Translations under genes and position numbers: made by a program
Origin: Sandaracinobacteroides sp039808025
Lineage (GTDB): Bacteria > Pseudomonadota > Alphaproteobacteria > Sphingomonadales > Sphingomonadaceae
Direction of reading: 5' to 3'
DNA: 64,000 nucleotides
Assembly: GCA_039808025.1 (NCBI GenBank)
Contig: JBDHSK010000003.1
Location: 186,001 to 250,000 of the forward strand
Part shown: positions 45,549 through 54,397 of the stretch, piece after piece
Layout of the letters: each line of letters opens with the position of its first letter
Position numbering within the stretch: the first letter of the stretch is position 1
Notes under the pieces: model-generated
Databases searched by the model: none
The model's input: only the letters and a program-made list of their open reading frames with translations
Told to the model about the DNA's origin: nothing

Positions 45549-46253
45549 ATGGGAGAAATTAATATTCCTCGCGATCAGCAGACTGCCATCACGGCGATCG
45601 ACGCCAGAGAATTGGACAGGCTGATCGACCAGGCAATCCGGGAGGAACGATCGGGCGAATTGCACCGTCTCCCTCTCGCGGCCTGCGGCTCCCACATCGG
45701 AACAAAGCTCCATTCCTTCGACCGGGCGTTGGCGAAACACCGCGAGGCCAAGGCGCCGCGAAAGCGGGCGGAAACTGGGGATGCCCTTCGACGCGCAGGC
45801 CATGATTTGTCCTTTGCCGTTGGGGCTATGAAGCAGCGTTTGGAAACCGAACAGAAGGACGCTCAACTCTTCATCGTCGATGACCAGATTGTGCCGCCCT
45901 ACCGCTTCACCACGCAAATGAGTGTCAGGGTGAGATATCGGTGGCGGCGAACCATCGAGGACGAATGGCAATGGGGTAGCATTACCTTTGTCCATCACCA
46001 CGATCCGCGCCCAAACTACGCGGTGCCGGTGCCCACGCGGAAGCCAAGCGCCGCCAAACAGGAGCAGGAGCTTCAGAACCGACTTTATCAGACCTGGGAA
46101 CACCTGATGCGCGGCGCGCTTTATTCGGTGAGAGATTATTTCCGGGCTGGCGGTGACGGTGCCAAGATTCCAGAGACGTTCCAGGTAACGGTCGATTCCT
46201 ACAGCCGCGATCTGAACAACTACAGCACGCAATTCTGGCGCCAGCAGCCCTGA
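45549..46253 (+). CDS. Uncharacterised 234-residue protein
   Basis: ATG at 45549 with GAGGA about 11 bases upstream. The protein is soluble, with an N-terminal helical region (residues 10-110), a basic beta-rich centre (MSVRVRYRWRRTIEDEWQWG, about 123-142) and a helical C-terminus. No family is recognised. It is the only plus-strand gene between 23 and 57 kb and is convergent with DUF2493, suggesting a later insertion. A long antisense frame (45456-46232) is rejected as a shadow. Confidence 0.55.
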   Translation: MGEINIPRDQQTAITAIDARELDRLIDQAIREERSGELHRLPLAACGSHIGTKLHSFDRALAKHREAKAPRKRAETGDALRRAGHDLSFAVGAMKQRLETEQKDAQLFIVDDQIVPPYRFTTQMSVRVRYRWRRTIEDEWQWGSITFVHHHDPRPNYAVPVPTRKPSAAKQEQELQNRLYQTWEHLMRGALYSVRDYFRAGGDGAKIPETFQVTVDSYSRDLNNYSTQFWRQQP

Positions 46254-46295
46254 TCGCCTTCGCCCTTACGGTAGTGAAATAAGGGATGGCGGCGC

Positions 46296-47222
46296 TTACG
46301 CGCCGCCCATGCCGAACCGATAGACCGGGATGCCGAGCTTCCTGGCTTTGTCGGCGAGGTTGTCCTGGATGCCCGTGCCGGGGAAGATAAGGACGCCGAT
46401 CGGCATCACCGCCAGCATGGCGTCGTTGCGCTTGAACGGGGCGGCCTTGGCGTGCTTCGTCCAGTCGGGCTTGAAGGCGACCTGCGGCACCTTGCGCGTC
46501 TCCGCCCATTTGGCGGCGATCTTTTCGGCCCCTTTCGGGGAACCGCCGTGCATCAGCACCATGTCGGAGTGCTTGGCGTGAACCTGGTCGAGTTTGGCCC
46601 AGATCAGCTTGTGGTCGGCGGTGTCGCCGCCGGAGAAGGCGATCTTCGGGCCGGCTGGCACGAGCACCGCGGTGTCAGCGCGGCGTTTGGCGGCGATGAA
46701 GTCACGGCTGTCGATCATTGCAGCGGTGAGGTGGCGATGGTTGACCCTCGATCCTGTGCGCTGGGACCAGGGCGAACCGGTGGCGCGGTGGTAGTGGTTT
46801 GCGGCGCTGTCGCGGAAGACTTCCAGGCTGTCGCGCCGTTCGATCAATGATTGCCCGAGTTCGATGAGACGTTCGAGCTGGACGGATTTGACCTCCGATC
46901 CGTCCTGTTCGCGCTGGAGCCGTTTCTGCGCCTGCTCGTTGTCGTCGAGCTTGCGGTCTGCCCGTTCGACGGCGCGGTGGAACATATTGACGGTCGACCA
47001 GAGGAGGTCGTCGAGGTCAGGATCGAGGCTCGTATCGGCCACAGTGGAGATCAAGGCGTCGAAGATGTCGGCGACGGCGCCTTCGATGATGCGGTCCTCC
47101 GGTACGGGCCTGGGATCGGCCTCGTCTTCCGAAGGTCGGTAGCCGTAGAGCTGAAGCTCCTGCGCGATCTGGTCGGTCGGCGATGCAGCGTGTTCGGGTT
47201 CGTAGTCGTCGTGCTCGCTCAT
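46296..47222 (-). CDS. DUF2493 protein with SLOG-like Rossmann domain
   Basis: 308 residues from the ATG at 47222 (GGAGC upstream). The N-terminal 190 residues are helical and acidic. The C-terminal domain (FSGGDTADHKLIW near 196-208; VLMHGGSPKGAEKIAAKWA; GVLIFPGTGIQDNLADKARK) is DUF2493/YspA of the SLOG nucleotide-binding superfamily. Such proteins are conserved on alphaproteobacterial ICEs and plasmids; ligand unknown. A structured 326-base leader lies upstream. Confidence 0.85.
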   Translation of the reverse strand: MSEHDDYEPEHAASPTDQIAQELQLYGYRPSEDEADPRPVPEDRIIEGAVADIFDALISTVADTSLDPDLDDLLWSTVNMFHRAVERADRKLDDNEQAQKRLQREQDGSEVKSVQLERLIELGQSLIERRDSLEVFRDSAANHYHRATGSPWSQRTGSRVNHRHLTAAMIDSRDFIAAKRRADTAVLVPAGPKIAFSGGDTADHKLIWAKLDQVHAKHSDMVLMHGGSPKGAEKIAAKWAETRKVPQVAFKPDWTKHAKAAPFKRNDAMLAVMPIGVLIFPGTGIQDNLADKARKLGIPVYRFGMGGA

Positions 47223-47315
47223 GGGATGCTCCGTCGGTTGGACCGCGACCGTCGCGGCCTTCATGGCGACGAAGCCGTCGGGCGGGACGGACCTGCACCC
47301 GGAGCGAAGCGAGAG

Positions 47316-47418
47316 GGCCGAAGCGCAGCGAAGGATGGCGAAGGCCGGCGATTTTGTTTCGCGCTGGAAAGCGGCCCCCCTCTCTCTTCTTTGGGGGCCG
47401 CGCCGGAAAATCGTCGGC
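47316..47418 (-). promoter_or_regulatory. Conserved leader B upstream of DUF2493, with strong stem-loop
   Basis: The block at 47316-47340 is shared with the DUF736 copy 2 leader. Beyond it, GCGGCCCCC (47371-47379) pairs with GGGGGCCGC (47393-47401). An outer pair GCCGGCGATTTT (47344-47355) and AAAATCGTCGGC (47407-47418) differs at one position. The whole 47223-47548 gap has no gene; it looks like a long structured 5' untranslated region or regulatory site. Confidence 0.55.
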
Positions 47419-47548
47419 CGCAGCCATTGCCGATCCGGCCCGGCTGACGGCCGATCGCCCTCTCGAAGGCCGAGGCGCGGTCCTCTCCGAAGGCTGAACG
47501 CATCCGGGCGGACATGATGATTGCGGCCCCGACACTCCTTGCCGGCGA

Positions 47549-48589
47549 CTATGCCGCTTCGAGCCAGAAACGATCGACGTCCTGCGGTGCGAGCTGCACC
47601 CGCAGATTGGCGCGGAGCGTGTCGATGCCGAGGCGCCGGAGATCCTCATTGAAGTCCTCCAGAACCGGCGAGAGCACGATGGCCTTGATCCCGGCCGTGT
47701 TCGCCCGTTCGACCAGGCTATCCCGTGCGCTGTCGCCCGCCGGGTCGTTGTCGCGGACGACATAGAGCCGGCGCAGATCGTCGGGGAACAGGATGGCGGC
47801 CAGATGGGCAGCCGAGAGCGCCGCCGCCATCGCCATGTGCGGCATCGCTTGACGCACCGACAGGATGGTTTCGATGCCTTCGCCCGCAGCCATCACCTCG
47901 CCAGCGATCCCGAAACGAACGGCGTGACCGAGCAGGTCGCCCATCGCCTTGCGCTGGGTTTGGATCGGCGCCTTGTCGGAGCCGTCAGGTGCGAGCCAGG
48001 TGCGATGCGCGCCGGTGATCCCGCCTTTGAGATCGGTGACGGCAGCGATCATCGCTGGCCAGGTTTCGGTCGGGCCATGATCGTCGGGCCGATAGTAGCA
48101 GCGTGGATGGAAACGGAGGTTTCCGGTTCCGTGCAGAGCCGTAATGCCGCGATTGCGGAGATACGCCTCTACAGAGGTGCCGCCGATCGGCTGCGACATT
48201 GCGAACAATCGCCTTGCCGCTTCGGTTGAGCCTGACGGGGCTGGCGTGCTTGGTCGCTTCTTCTTCTCAGGTGCGGGTTCGGGACGCGGCAGGCTGAGGA
48301 AAGTCCGGGCTTCCGCGACGACATCGGCGAAGTCGATGAGGCCACAGCTTTCCCGGATCACGTCGAGCAGATCGCCATGCTCGCCGGTGGCGGCGTCGGT
48401 CCATTTACCCGCCGGTCCCTTCGCCGTCGCCTTGAGCCGGACGAACATCGAGCGGCCGGGCGTGTTGCGGGCATCGCCGACCTGCCAGTAATTGCCCTGG
48501 CGATGGCCGGCGCCGAGATAATGGCGGCATACCGCCTCGGCCTCCCGGCCGAGACGGTTCGCCAGATCGGAAGCGTCGAGACGGGTCAT
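47549..48589 (-). CDS. Toprim-domain protein (DUF7146, primase-like)
   Basis: 346 residues from the ATG at 48589 (GTG 48592 also possible, overlapping the helicase stop). The N-terminal region has WTDAATGEHGDLLDVI, a primase-like zinc-free domain. The toprim fold shows the Glu in VMAAGEGIETILSVRQAMP near 233 and the Asp pair in YVVRDNDPAGDSA near 278. It is the usual partner downstream of the strawberry-notch protein on these elements and may prime element DNA after transfer. Confidence 0.85.
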   Translation of the reverse strand: MTRLDASDLANRLGREAEAVCRHYLGAGHRQGNYWQVGDARNTPGRSMFVRLKATAKGPAGKWTDAATGEHGDLLDVIRESCGLIDFADVVAEARTFLSLPRPEPAPEKKKRPSTPAPSGSTEAARRLFAMSQPIGGTSVEAYLRNRGITALHGTGNLRFHPRCYYRPDDHGPTETWPAMIAAVTDLKGGITGAHRTWLAPDGSDKAPIQTQRKAMGDLLGHAVRFGIAGEVMAAGEGIETILSVRQAMPHMAMAAALSAAHLAAILFPDDLRRLYVVRDNDPAGDSARDSLVERANTAGIKAIVLSPVLEDFNEDLRRLGIDTLRANLRVQLAPQDVDRFWLEAA

Positions 48590-51500
48590 CACGCCGCCTC
48601 GCGTTCGCCGATGCGCTGGACCGGATAGCGGCCCAGCACGCGCTCCAGCACCACGGGGCCGGCGGTATCGGTCGGCACGAACATCCTGAGCTTCCAGGAG
48701 ATGATCTCGTGGAACAGGCCGTAGGCGGTGAGCCGCTCGCGCATCGTGTCGGTGAAGCCGGACAGCTCGATGCGCTCAGCGCCCATGATGCGGACGCGGC
48801 GAAGCTGAAGCCCCTCGGCGAGGTCGAGGATGGTGCGGCCATCCATTAGCGCCAAGAAAGCGTCGGCGGGCGTGAGCGTAGCTGCGCCGGTCGTGGCGGC
48901 GTTGGCCGCCCAAGCGGGTGACACCTTGCGGCCGACGATCCGCTCGCCCTCGTCGGTCTGGAGCCGATAGACGCGTGTGGACTCGTTTGGCAGCCGCTTC
49001 CAGATCGGCAGCAACAGACCGGCGACGACATGGATCGTGCTGTCGGAGAACTCCGGCACGTCTGCGACCTCGGCGCTCCAGGCCGTGGCGAAGTCGTTCC
49101 GCTCTGCCTCGGTCCAATGGGTCTCGCCCATCATCTTCACCGGAACAGTGTGCGATTCCATAGGCCGGATCAGCCGGACGCGGCGTTCGATCTCGCCATC
49201 ATCGAGCATGATCGAGGTGGCGGGGATCTGGACGGCGGATCGGCCCGAACGCTCATTGACCAGCAGCCTGGCGCCGGGTTCGCCGAGAAAGGCGAGCGCC
49301 TCGTCCAGCGTGACCGGGCGGTTGCGCGTGCGCTGCGCGATGGTGAGCAACCGGGTTTCCGCGCCCGTGCCCGGATGGGTGTAGATCGTCTGGCGGTCGG
49401 TGACGGTGAAGCCTTCCGCCGTCAGCGTCTCCAGCCCGACATCGTAGATGCCTGCGGCAATGGCCCCCTCGATCTTGGCGGTGAGAAGCTGCTCGAAGGC
49501 GGTGAACAGCACGCCCTGAAGCTCGATGGTCAGCGCCAGCAGCCGGTTGAGGAAGGTGGTGATCGGCGGCAGCTCGTCCTTGATGCCGTTCGCGTCCATC
49601 AACTTCAGGCCGGTGGCGGACTCGAAGCGGTCGAGCGAGCAGCCTTCGACCTTGCCGCGCACCAGCAGGAGATAGAGCTGGCGCAGCGCATCGCGGGCAT
49701 AGGCGCTTTCCAGATTGTCCTCGGGGCGGAACAGGCCCTGGCCGCCGGTTTGGCGCTGGCCGCGGGTTATGGCGCCCAGGGTGTCGAGCCGCCGGGCGAT
49801 GGTGGAGAGGAATCGCTTCTCCGCCTTGACGTCCGTGGCGATGGGCCGGAACAGCGGCGGCTGCGCCTGGTTGGTCCGGTGCGTGCGGCCGAGGCCCTGG
49901 ATGGCGGCGTCCGCTTTCCAGCCGGGTTCGAGCAGATAGTGGACGCGCAACCGGGTGTTCCGCGCCGAAAGCTCGGCGTGGTAGCTACGGCCGGTGCCGC
50001 CAGCGTCCGAAAAGATCAGGATGCGCTTGCTGTCATCCATGAACGCCTGGGTTTCGGCGAGATTGGCGGCGGCGGCGCGGTTCTCGACGACGAGACGGTC
50101 GCCGCCCGAAGACGCGCGCTTGCGGACGATGCGCCGTGAGCGGCCAGTAACCTCCGCCACCAGCTCGGTGCCGAAGTGCTGGACGATCTGGTCGAGCGCG
50201 CCGGGCACCGGCGGCAGGGAGGCAAGCTGCGCGATCAGCTCGTCGCGGCGGGCGACGGCCTCGCGGCTTTCGACGGGCTGGCCATCGCGCGTGACCGGCC
50301 GCGACGACAGATTGCCCTCGCTGTCGGTGAACGGCTCGTAGAGCTGTACCGGGAAGGAATGGGCGAGGTAGTCAAGGACGTATTCCCTCGGCGTGATGTC
50401 GACGCGAACGTCGTTCCATTCCTCGGTCGGCAGCTCGGCCAGCCGGCGCTCCATCAACGCCTCGCCCGTGGAGACGATCTGAATGACGGCGGCGTGGCCG
50501 GCTTCCAGGTCGCTGGTGATCGACCGGATCAGGGTCGGCGTCTTCATGCTGGTGAGCAGATGGCCGAAGAAACGCTGCTTGGCGCTCTCGAAGGCCGAGC
50601 GGGCGGCGGACTTGGCCTGCCGGTTCAGCGTGCCGGACGCGCCGGTGATGTTGGCCGCCTCCATCGCCGCGTCGAGGTGGTTATGGATGATGGCGAAGGC
50701 CCCGGCATAGGCATCGTAGATGCGGGTCTGCTCGAAGGTCAGCGTGTGCTCGACCAGCTCGTATTCCACGCCGTCGAAGGAGAGCGAGCGGGCGGTGTAG
50801 AGGCCGAGCGCACGCAGGTCGCGGGCCAGCACCTCCATCGCCGCGACGCCGCCGGCCTCGATTGCCTCGACGAACTCGGCGCGGGTGCTGAACGGAAAAT
50901 CCTCGCCGCCCCACAGGCCGAGCCGCTGGGCGTAGGCGAGGTTGTGGACCGTCGTGGCGCCGGTCGCCGAGACATAGACGACGCGAGCGTTCGGCAGCGC
51001 GTGCTGGAGCCGCAGACCCGCACGGCCCTGCTGCGAGGCGGCGACGTCGCCGCGTTCTCCCTTACCGCCACCGGCGTTCTGCATCGCGTGCGCCTCGTCG
51101 AAAATGAGGACTCCATCGAAGTCGGAGCCCAACCATTCGACGATCTGTCGGACGCGCGAAACCTTCTCGCCACGGTCGTCGGAGCGTAGCGTGGCATAGG
51201 TCGTAAACAGGACGCCTTCCGGCAGCGTGATCGGCCGCCCCTGCGGGAAGCGCGACAGCGGCGTGACCAGCAGGCGCTCCATGCCGAGCGCCGACCAGTC
51301 GCGCTGCGCGTCCTCGATCAGCTTGTCGGACTTGCTGATCCACACCGCCTTGCGGCGGCCCTGGAGCCAGTTGTCGAGAATGATCGCGGCGGACTGGCGG
51401 CCTTTGCCGACGCCGGTGCCGTCACCGATCATGAAGCCGCGCCGGAAGCGCGCGGCGTTCGTCGCATCCTCGCGCGCAGCCGTGACGACATCGAAGGTGG

Positions 51501-52929
51501 CGTCCACCGTCCACGATCCGGCAAGATGATCGGCGTGAGCCTCGCCGGCATAAATGACGGTCTCGAGCTGCGCGTCGGACAGCAGCTCGTGGATATTGAC
51601 CGGGAGGTGCGGCCGATAGCTCGGTCTGGGCGGGGCGACCGAAGCCATCGCCGCCGATTGCACCAGCCTGGTGGGGTGCGCCTGAGAACCGGCAATACGG
51701 ATCGCCTGCAATCCGTATTCTTCATAGATGCTGTCGGACAAGCGGCCGCCTTCGCCCGCCAGGCCGTCCTGGGTCTCGTAGGCGAGTGGCAGGCCCTTCG
51801 GCTCGGTCATCGGCACGGCCGCAGGGACGGCCTTGGCGGTGCGGTTGCCGCGCACGCTGCGAGGGGCGGAAGCCGCGACAGTCGGGACCTTGAGGGAGGG
51901 ATCGACGGCGAGCCTTGTCGGCAAATGATCGTCGAGCCAGCCCAGCAGCGTGGCGGCGTTCGAGGCAACGCCGGGTGCGGCCGGGAACACGGCCGGATCG
52001 TCGGCGGGCAGCTTGTCGATGACGGTCAGCCGCGTCGGAAACGTCGTGCCGTGTTTGGCATAGACCGCGCCGTCGATGGCGGCGGAGAAGACGATGCGCC
52101 CGCGCTCCTGCAGGCGAATGAAGGCGTCCCGCCAGGCCAGATTGTCGGACGCGAAATTGGCGCCGGTGATCGTGACGAGCCGGCCGCCGGGAGCCAGACG
52201 CGCCAGCGCTGAGGCGACATGGCGATATGTGGTGTCGGCTATTCGGCCTTCGACATTGGCCATTGCGGAGAACGGCGGGTTCATCAGCACGACGCTGGGC
52301 GTGACGGCGGGATCGAGATGATCGTCGATCTGGGCCGCGTCGAAACAGGTGACGGGAATGGCCGGGAAGAGAAGCGACAGCAGGCTGGCGCGGGTGTCGG
52401 CCAGCTCGTTGAGGACGAGCGCGCCGCCGGCGATCTCGGCGAAGATGGCGAACAGGCCGGTGCCGGCCGAAGGCTCCAGCACCCGGTCGGCCGGAGTGAT
52501 TGCCGCGGCGTGGGCGCCGACCAGGCCGAGCGGGATCGGCGTCGAGAATTGCTGGAAGGTCTGGCTCTCCGTCGACCGCCGTGTATGCGTCGGCAGAAAG
52601 TTGGCGACCTTTGTCAGCGCGGACAGCCGCGCAGCCGGAGTCCCGGCTTTGCGGAAAAGCGCCTTTCCGTATTTGCGAAGGAACAGGACGGTCGCGGCCT
52701 CGCAGGCGTCATAGGCGGTCTTCCAGTCCCAGGCGCCGGTGGAATCAGATGCGCCGAAGGCGGTCTCCATCGCTGCGCGCAGGGCGGCGGCGTCGACGCG
52801 CTTGCCGCATTCGAGATGGGGCAGCAGCAGACCGGCGGCCGTGAAGATGGCAGCGGCGGGTTCGCGATTGGGGCCGAGCGAAAGCGGCGCGGCGGCGGAC
52901 GCCGCCGCGGATGCGGAAATCAGGGTCAT
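48589..52929 (-). CDS. Giant methylase + strawberry-notch-type helicase fusion
   Basis: 1446 residues. An N-terminal AdoMet domain (LEPSAGTG near 153; VVLMNPPFSAM near 218) precedes an SBNO-type SF2 helicase: Walker A GDGTGVGKG near 505, DEAH near 613, and the C-terminal helicase half with IFSDAGGTGRSYHAE and AAIQGLGRTHRTNQAQPPLF near 1010. It begins at the ATG at 52929 with a leader shared with parB and ardC. Homologues on mobile elements are thought to protect or remodel incoming DNA; the NPPF motif suggests amino-methylation. No nuclease domain is seen. Confidence 0.87.
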   Translation of the reverse strand: MTLISASAAASAAAPLSLGPNREPAAAIFTAAGLLLPHLECGKRVDAAALRAAMETAFGASDSTGAWDWKTAYDACEAATVLFLRKYGKALFRKAGTPAARLSALTKVANFLPTHTRRSTESQTFQQFSTPIPLGLVGAHAAAITPADRVLEPSAGTGLFAIFAEIAGGALVLNELADTRASLLSLLFPAIPVTCFDAAQIDDHLDPAVTPSVVLMNPPFSAMANVEGRIADTTYRHVASALARLAPGGRLVTITGANFASDNLAWRDAFIRLQERGRIVFSAAIDGAVYAKHGTTFPTRLTVIDKLPADDPAVFPAAPGVASNAATLLGWLDDHLPTRLAVDPSLKVPTVAASAPRSVRGNRTAKAVPAAVPMTEPKGLPLAYETQDGLAGEGGRLSDSIYEEYGLQAIRIAGSQAHPTRLVQSAAMASVAPPRPSYRPHLPVNIHELLSDAQLETVIYAGEAHADHLAGSWTVDATFDVVTAAREDATNAARFRRGFMIGDGTGVGKGRQSAAIILDNWLQGRRKAVWISKSDKLIEDAQRDWSALGMERLLVTPLSRFPQGRPITLPEGVLFTTYATLRSDDRGEKVSRVRQIVEWLGSDFDGVLIFDEAHAMQNAGGGKGERGDVAASQQGRAGLRLQHALPNARVVYVSATGATTVHNLAYAQRLGLWGGEDFPFSTRAEFVEAIEAGGVAAMEVLARDLRALGLYTARSLSFDGVEYELVEHTLTFEQTRIYDAYAGAFAIIHNHLDAAMEAANITGASGTLNRQAKSAARSAFESAKQRFFGHLLTSMKTPTLIRSITSDLEAGHAAVIQIVSTGEALMERRLAELPTEEWNDVRVDITPREYVLDYLAHSFPVQLYEPFTDSEGNLSSRPVTRDGQPVESREAVARRDELIAQLASLPPVPGALDQIVQHFGTELVAEVTGRSRRIVRKRASSGGDRLVVENRAAAANLAETQAFMDDSKRILIFSDAGGTGRSYHAELSARNTRLRVHYLLEPGWKADAAIQGLGRTHRTNQAQPPLFRPIATDVKAEKRFLSTIARRLDTLGAITRGQRQTGGQGLFRPEDNLESAYARDALRQLYLLLVRGKVEGCSLDRFESATGLKLMDANGIKDELPPITTFLNRLLALTIELQGVLFTAFEQLLTAKIEGAIAAGIYDVGLETLTAEGFTVTDRQTIYTHPGTGAETRLLTIAQRTRNRPVTLDEALAFLGEPGARLLVNERSGRSAVQIPATSIMLDDGEIERRVRLIRPMESHTVPVKMMGETHWTEAERNDFATAWSAEVADVPEFSDSTIHVVAGLLLPIWKRLPNESTRVYRLQTDEGERIVGRKVSPAWAANAATTGAATLTPADAFLALMDGRTILDLAEGLQLRRVRIMGAERIELSGFTDTMRERLTAYGLFHEIISWKLRMFVPTDTAGPVVLERVLGRYPVQRIGEREAA

Positions 52930-52973
52930 GATGTGAGCCTTAAGGAGAGCGGGAAAGGACGAGCCGCGCGGCG

Positions 52974-53025
52974 CTCTCTCTCGACCGCACCGGCTCAAAC
53001 CCGTCCCGGCCGCCCTCTCACTCTC
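52974..53025 (-). promoter_or_regulatory. Leader A copy 1 (before the helicase gene)
   Basis: In plus-strand orientation the elements are CTCTCTCTCG (52974-52983), CAAACCCGTC (52996-53005) and CCCTCTCACTCTC (53013-53025). The same elements in the same order lie before parB, and the last two, with small changes, before ardC. Confidence 0.55.
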
Positions 53026-53080
53026 GGGACGGTGGCATGGAAAAAGCGCCCGACCGTGAGGTGGGGCGCTTTTCCGGGGG

Positions 53081-53377
53081 TCAGCTCCAGTGTCCGTCCG
53101 CTATCTCGCAGGCGACGAGCGCGCGGGCCTTGCGGATGAGGTCATCGCCGCAGGTGTCGATGTGGCCGAAAAACCTGGCGCGGGCGCCGTTCTCGGCCCA
53201 ATCGGCATAGGCGCAATATTCGCGAGCCTCGGATCGGAAGGCCCGCATGTCGTTGGTCCAATGCGGCTTGGGCTCGACGACGACGGTGACGCCGTCCCTG
53301 ACTTCCGGCCAGGGCAAAGACCGTTCGTGCGGCGGATGCTGGCGATCCGCCGCGAAGATGGCGTCGATGTCGGTCAT
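53081..53377 (-). CDS. 98-residue conserved hypothetical protein
   Basis: ATG at 53377 overlaps the upstream stop (ATGA). The protein begins MTDIDAIFAADRQHPPHERS and has two Cys in HIDTCGDDLIRKARALVACE. No membrane segment. Last gene of a four-gene coupled set downstream of parB. Family not recognised; position suggests an element-maintenance or antirestriction accessory role. Confidence 0.65.
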   Translation of the reverse strand: MTDIDAIFAADRQHPPHERSLPWPEVRDGVTVVVEPKPHWTNDMRAFRSEAREYCAYADWAENGARARFFGHIDTCGDDLIRKARALVACEIADGHWS

Positions 53378-53637
53378 GGCGCCTCTCCCGCGTCGGGACG
53401 TACGAAGCCTTCGGGATCGCCGGGATCGGGCGGCAGATAGGCGTAATAGGGATTGCCGTCGGCGAGATGGCCGAAGGGCGTGAAGACGTAATCGCCATCG
53501 TCCCGCCCCACGGCGCAGATGACATAGCGCGGGCTGCCCGTCACCGCGTCGAGGCATTCCATGAGGGCGAGATTGCCGTCGCCCGCCGCGCGCAGCAGGG
53601 TCTGAAAATTGGTCCGGGCGTAGGAAGGGATGCTCAT
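53374..53637 (-). CDS. DUF6117-like small protein
   Basis: 87 residues. The pattern MECLDAVTGSPRYVICAVGR then YVFTPFGHLADGNPYYAYLP matches small proteins of the DUF6117 type found on alphaproteobacterial elements. ATGA overlaps with both neighbours. Function unknown. Confidence 0.7.
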   Translation of the reverse strand: MSIPSYARTNFQTLLRAAGDGNLALMECLDAVTGSPRYVICAVGRDDGDYVFTPFGHLADGNPYYAYLPPDPGDPEGFVRPDAGEAP

Positions 53638-54050
53638 AGCGATCCTCCCTCGCCGGAGATGGTCTGATCGAGCCAGCCATCGGTGTAGATCCAGTCCATG
53701 GTCGCGCCGGTGGCGAGGTCGAGGACATGCGCGCCGCCGCCGAATCCATCGAGCCGGGGCTTCGAGCAGGTGTTGGCGTATTGGAAGCCCCATCTGCCGG
53801 TCAGGCCGAACTCGACGGCGCAGCGCTTCACGAACTGGATGAGGCGTTCGGGATCGCCGGTCACGTCGTCGCGCATCCAGAGTTGGCTGCCGCCATGTTC
53901 CGGCTGGATCGAGAGGAGGAAGCCTTCGGAGGGTGGTTCCTCCGATGCTCCGTCCTCGGACAGGCGGTTGTAGAGATCGAGCGCTCGGGCGGCGTTCTCG
54001 GGTGTGCCGACGTCGAGCAAGCACGAGAAATGGGTGAAATAGTCGGCCAT
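53634..54050 (-). CDS. 138-residue conserved hypothetical protein
   Basis: ATG at 54050 with AGGAG upstream; begins MADYFTHFSCLLDVGTPENA. The composition (LWMRDDVTGDPERLIQFVKR, GRWGFQYANTCSKPRLDGFG) and length resemble a YubP/YkfF-like or SMI1-like acidic protein, but no family is certain. No signal or membrane segment. Coupled to the DUF6117-like gene. Confidence 0.62.
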   Translation of the reverse strand: MADYFTHFSCLLDVGTPENAARALDLYNRLSEDGASEEPPSEGFLLSIQPEHGGSQLWMRDDVTGDPERLIQFVKRCAVEFGLTGRWGFQYANTCSKPRLDGFGGGAHVLDLATGATMDWIYTDGWLDQTISGEGGSL

Positions 54051-54115
54051 GACAGGCTCCTGAAACGAGAAAGCCCGGCGCGATGGCCGGGCTGGGTTGG
54101 GGGGATCGAAGGCGG

Positions 54116-54337
54116 TCAGCAGCCGAACCGCCAGGATGGCCAGGGCTGGCCATCGTCGGCGGCGGCGACGGCTTCCGAAAGGTAGCCGGCATCGCCTTCG
54201 ACCAGGGATGGATCGCGCACCGGCGTTTCGTCGATGACAGTGACGCAAACGACGAGACCGTCTTCGACCTCGACGTGAACGGGCACGAGATACTGGAAGA
54301 CGACGCGGCGCGCGGCGGACCGGTCGGGTTCAATCAT
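54116..54337 (-). CDS. 73-residue small acidic protein
   Basis: ATG at 54337 with AAGGAGA upstream; begins MIEPDRSAARRVVFQYLVPV and ends GQPWPSWRFGC. A beta-rich start (VHVEVEDGLVVCVTVIDETP) is visible. No family recognised. It follows parB by 60 bases and heads the small-gene set. Confidence 0.6.
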   Translation of the reverse strand: MIEPDRSAARRVVFQYLVPVHVEVEDGLVVCVTVIDETPVRDPSLVEGDAGYLSEAVAAADDGQPWPSWRFGC

Positions 54338-54397
54338 TGAAGGTCTCCTTGCGACGGTGCGGGGAAGCGACCCCAAGCCGCTCCCCCGCCGTGAGGG

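Noticed and set aside
45456..46232. 258-codon minus-strand frame opposite the plus-strand ORF at 45549
   Set aside because: Has no motif and a weak start; the plus-strand frame has a ribosome-binding site and more natural composition. This choice is moderately secure.
49030..50139. 369-codon plus-strand frame opposite the strawberry-notch helicase
   Set aside because: No family features and located inside the C-terminal helicase coding region.
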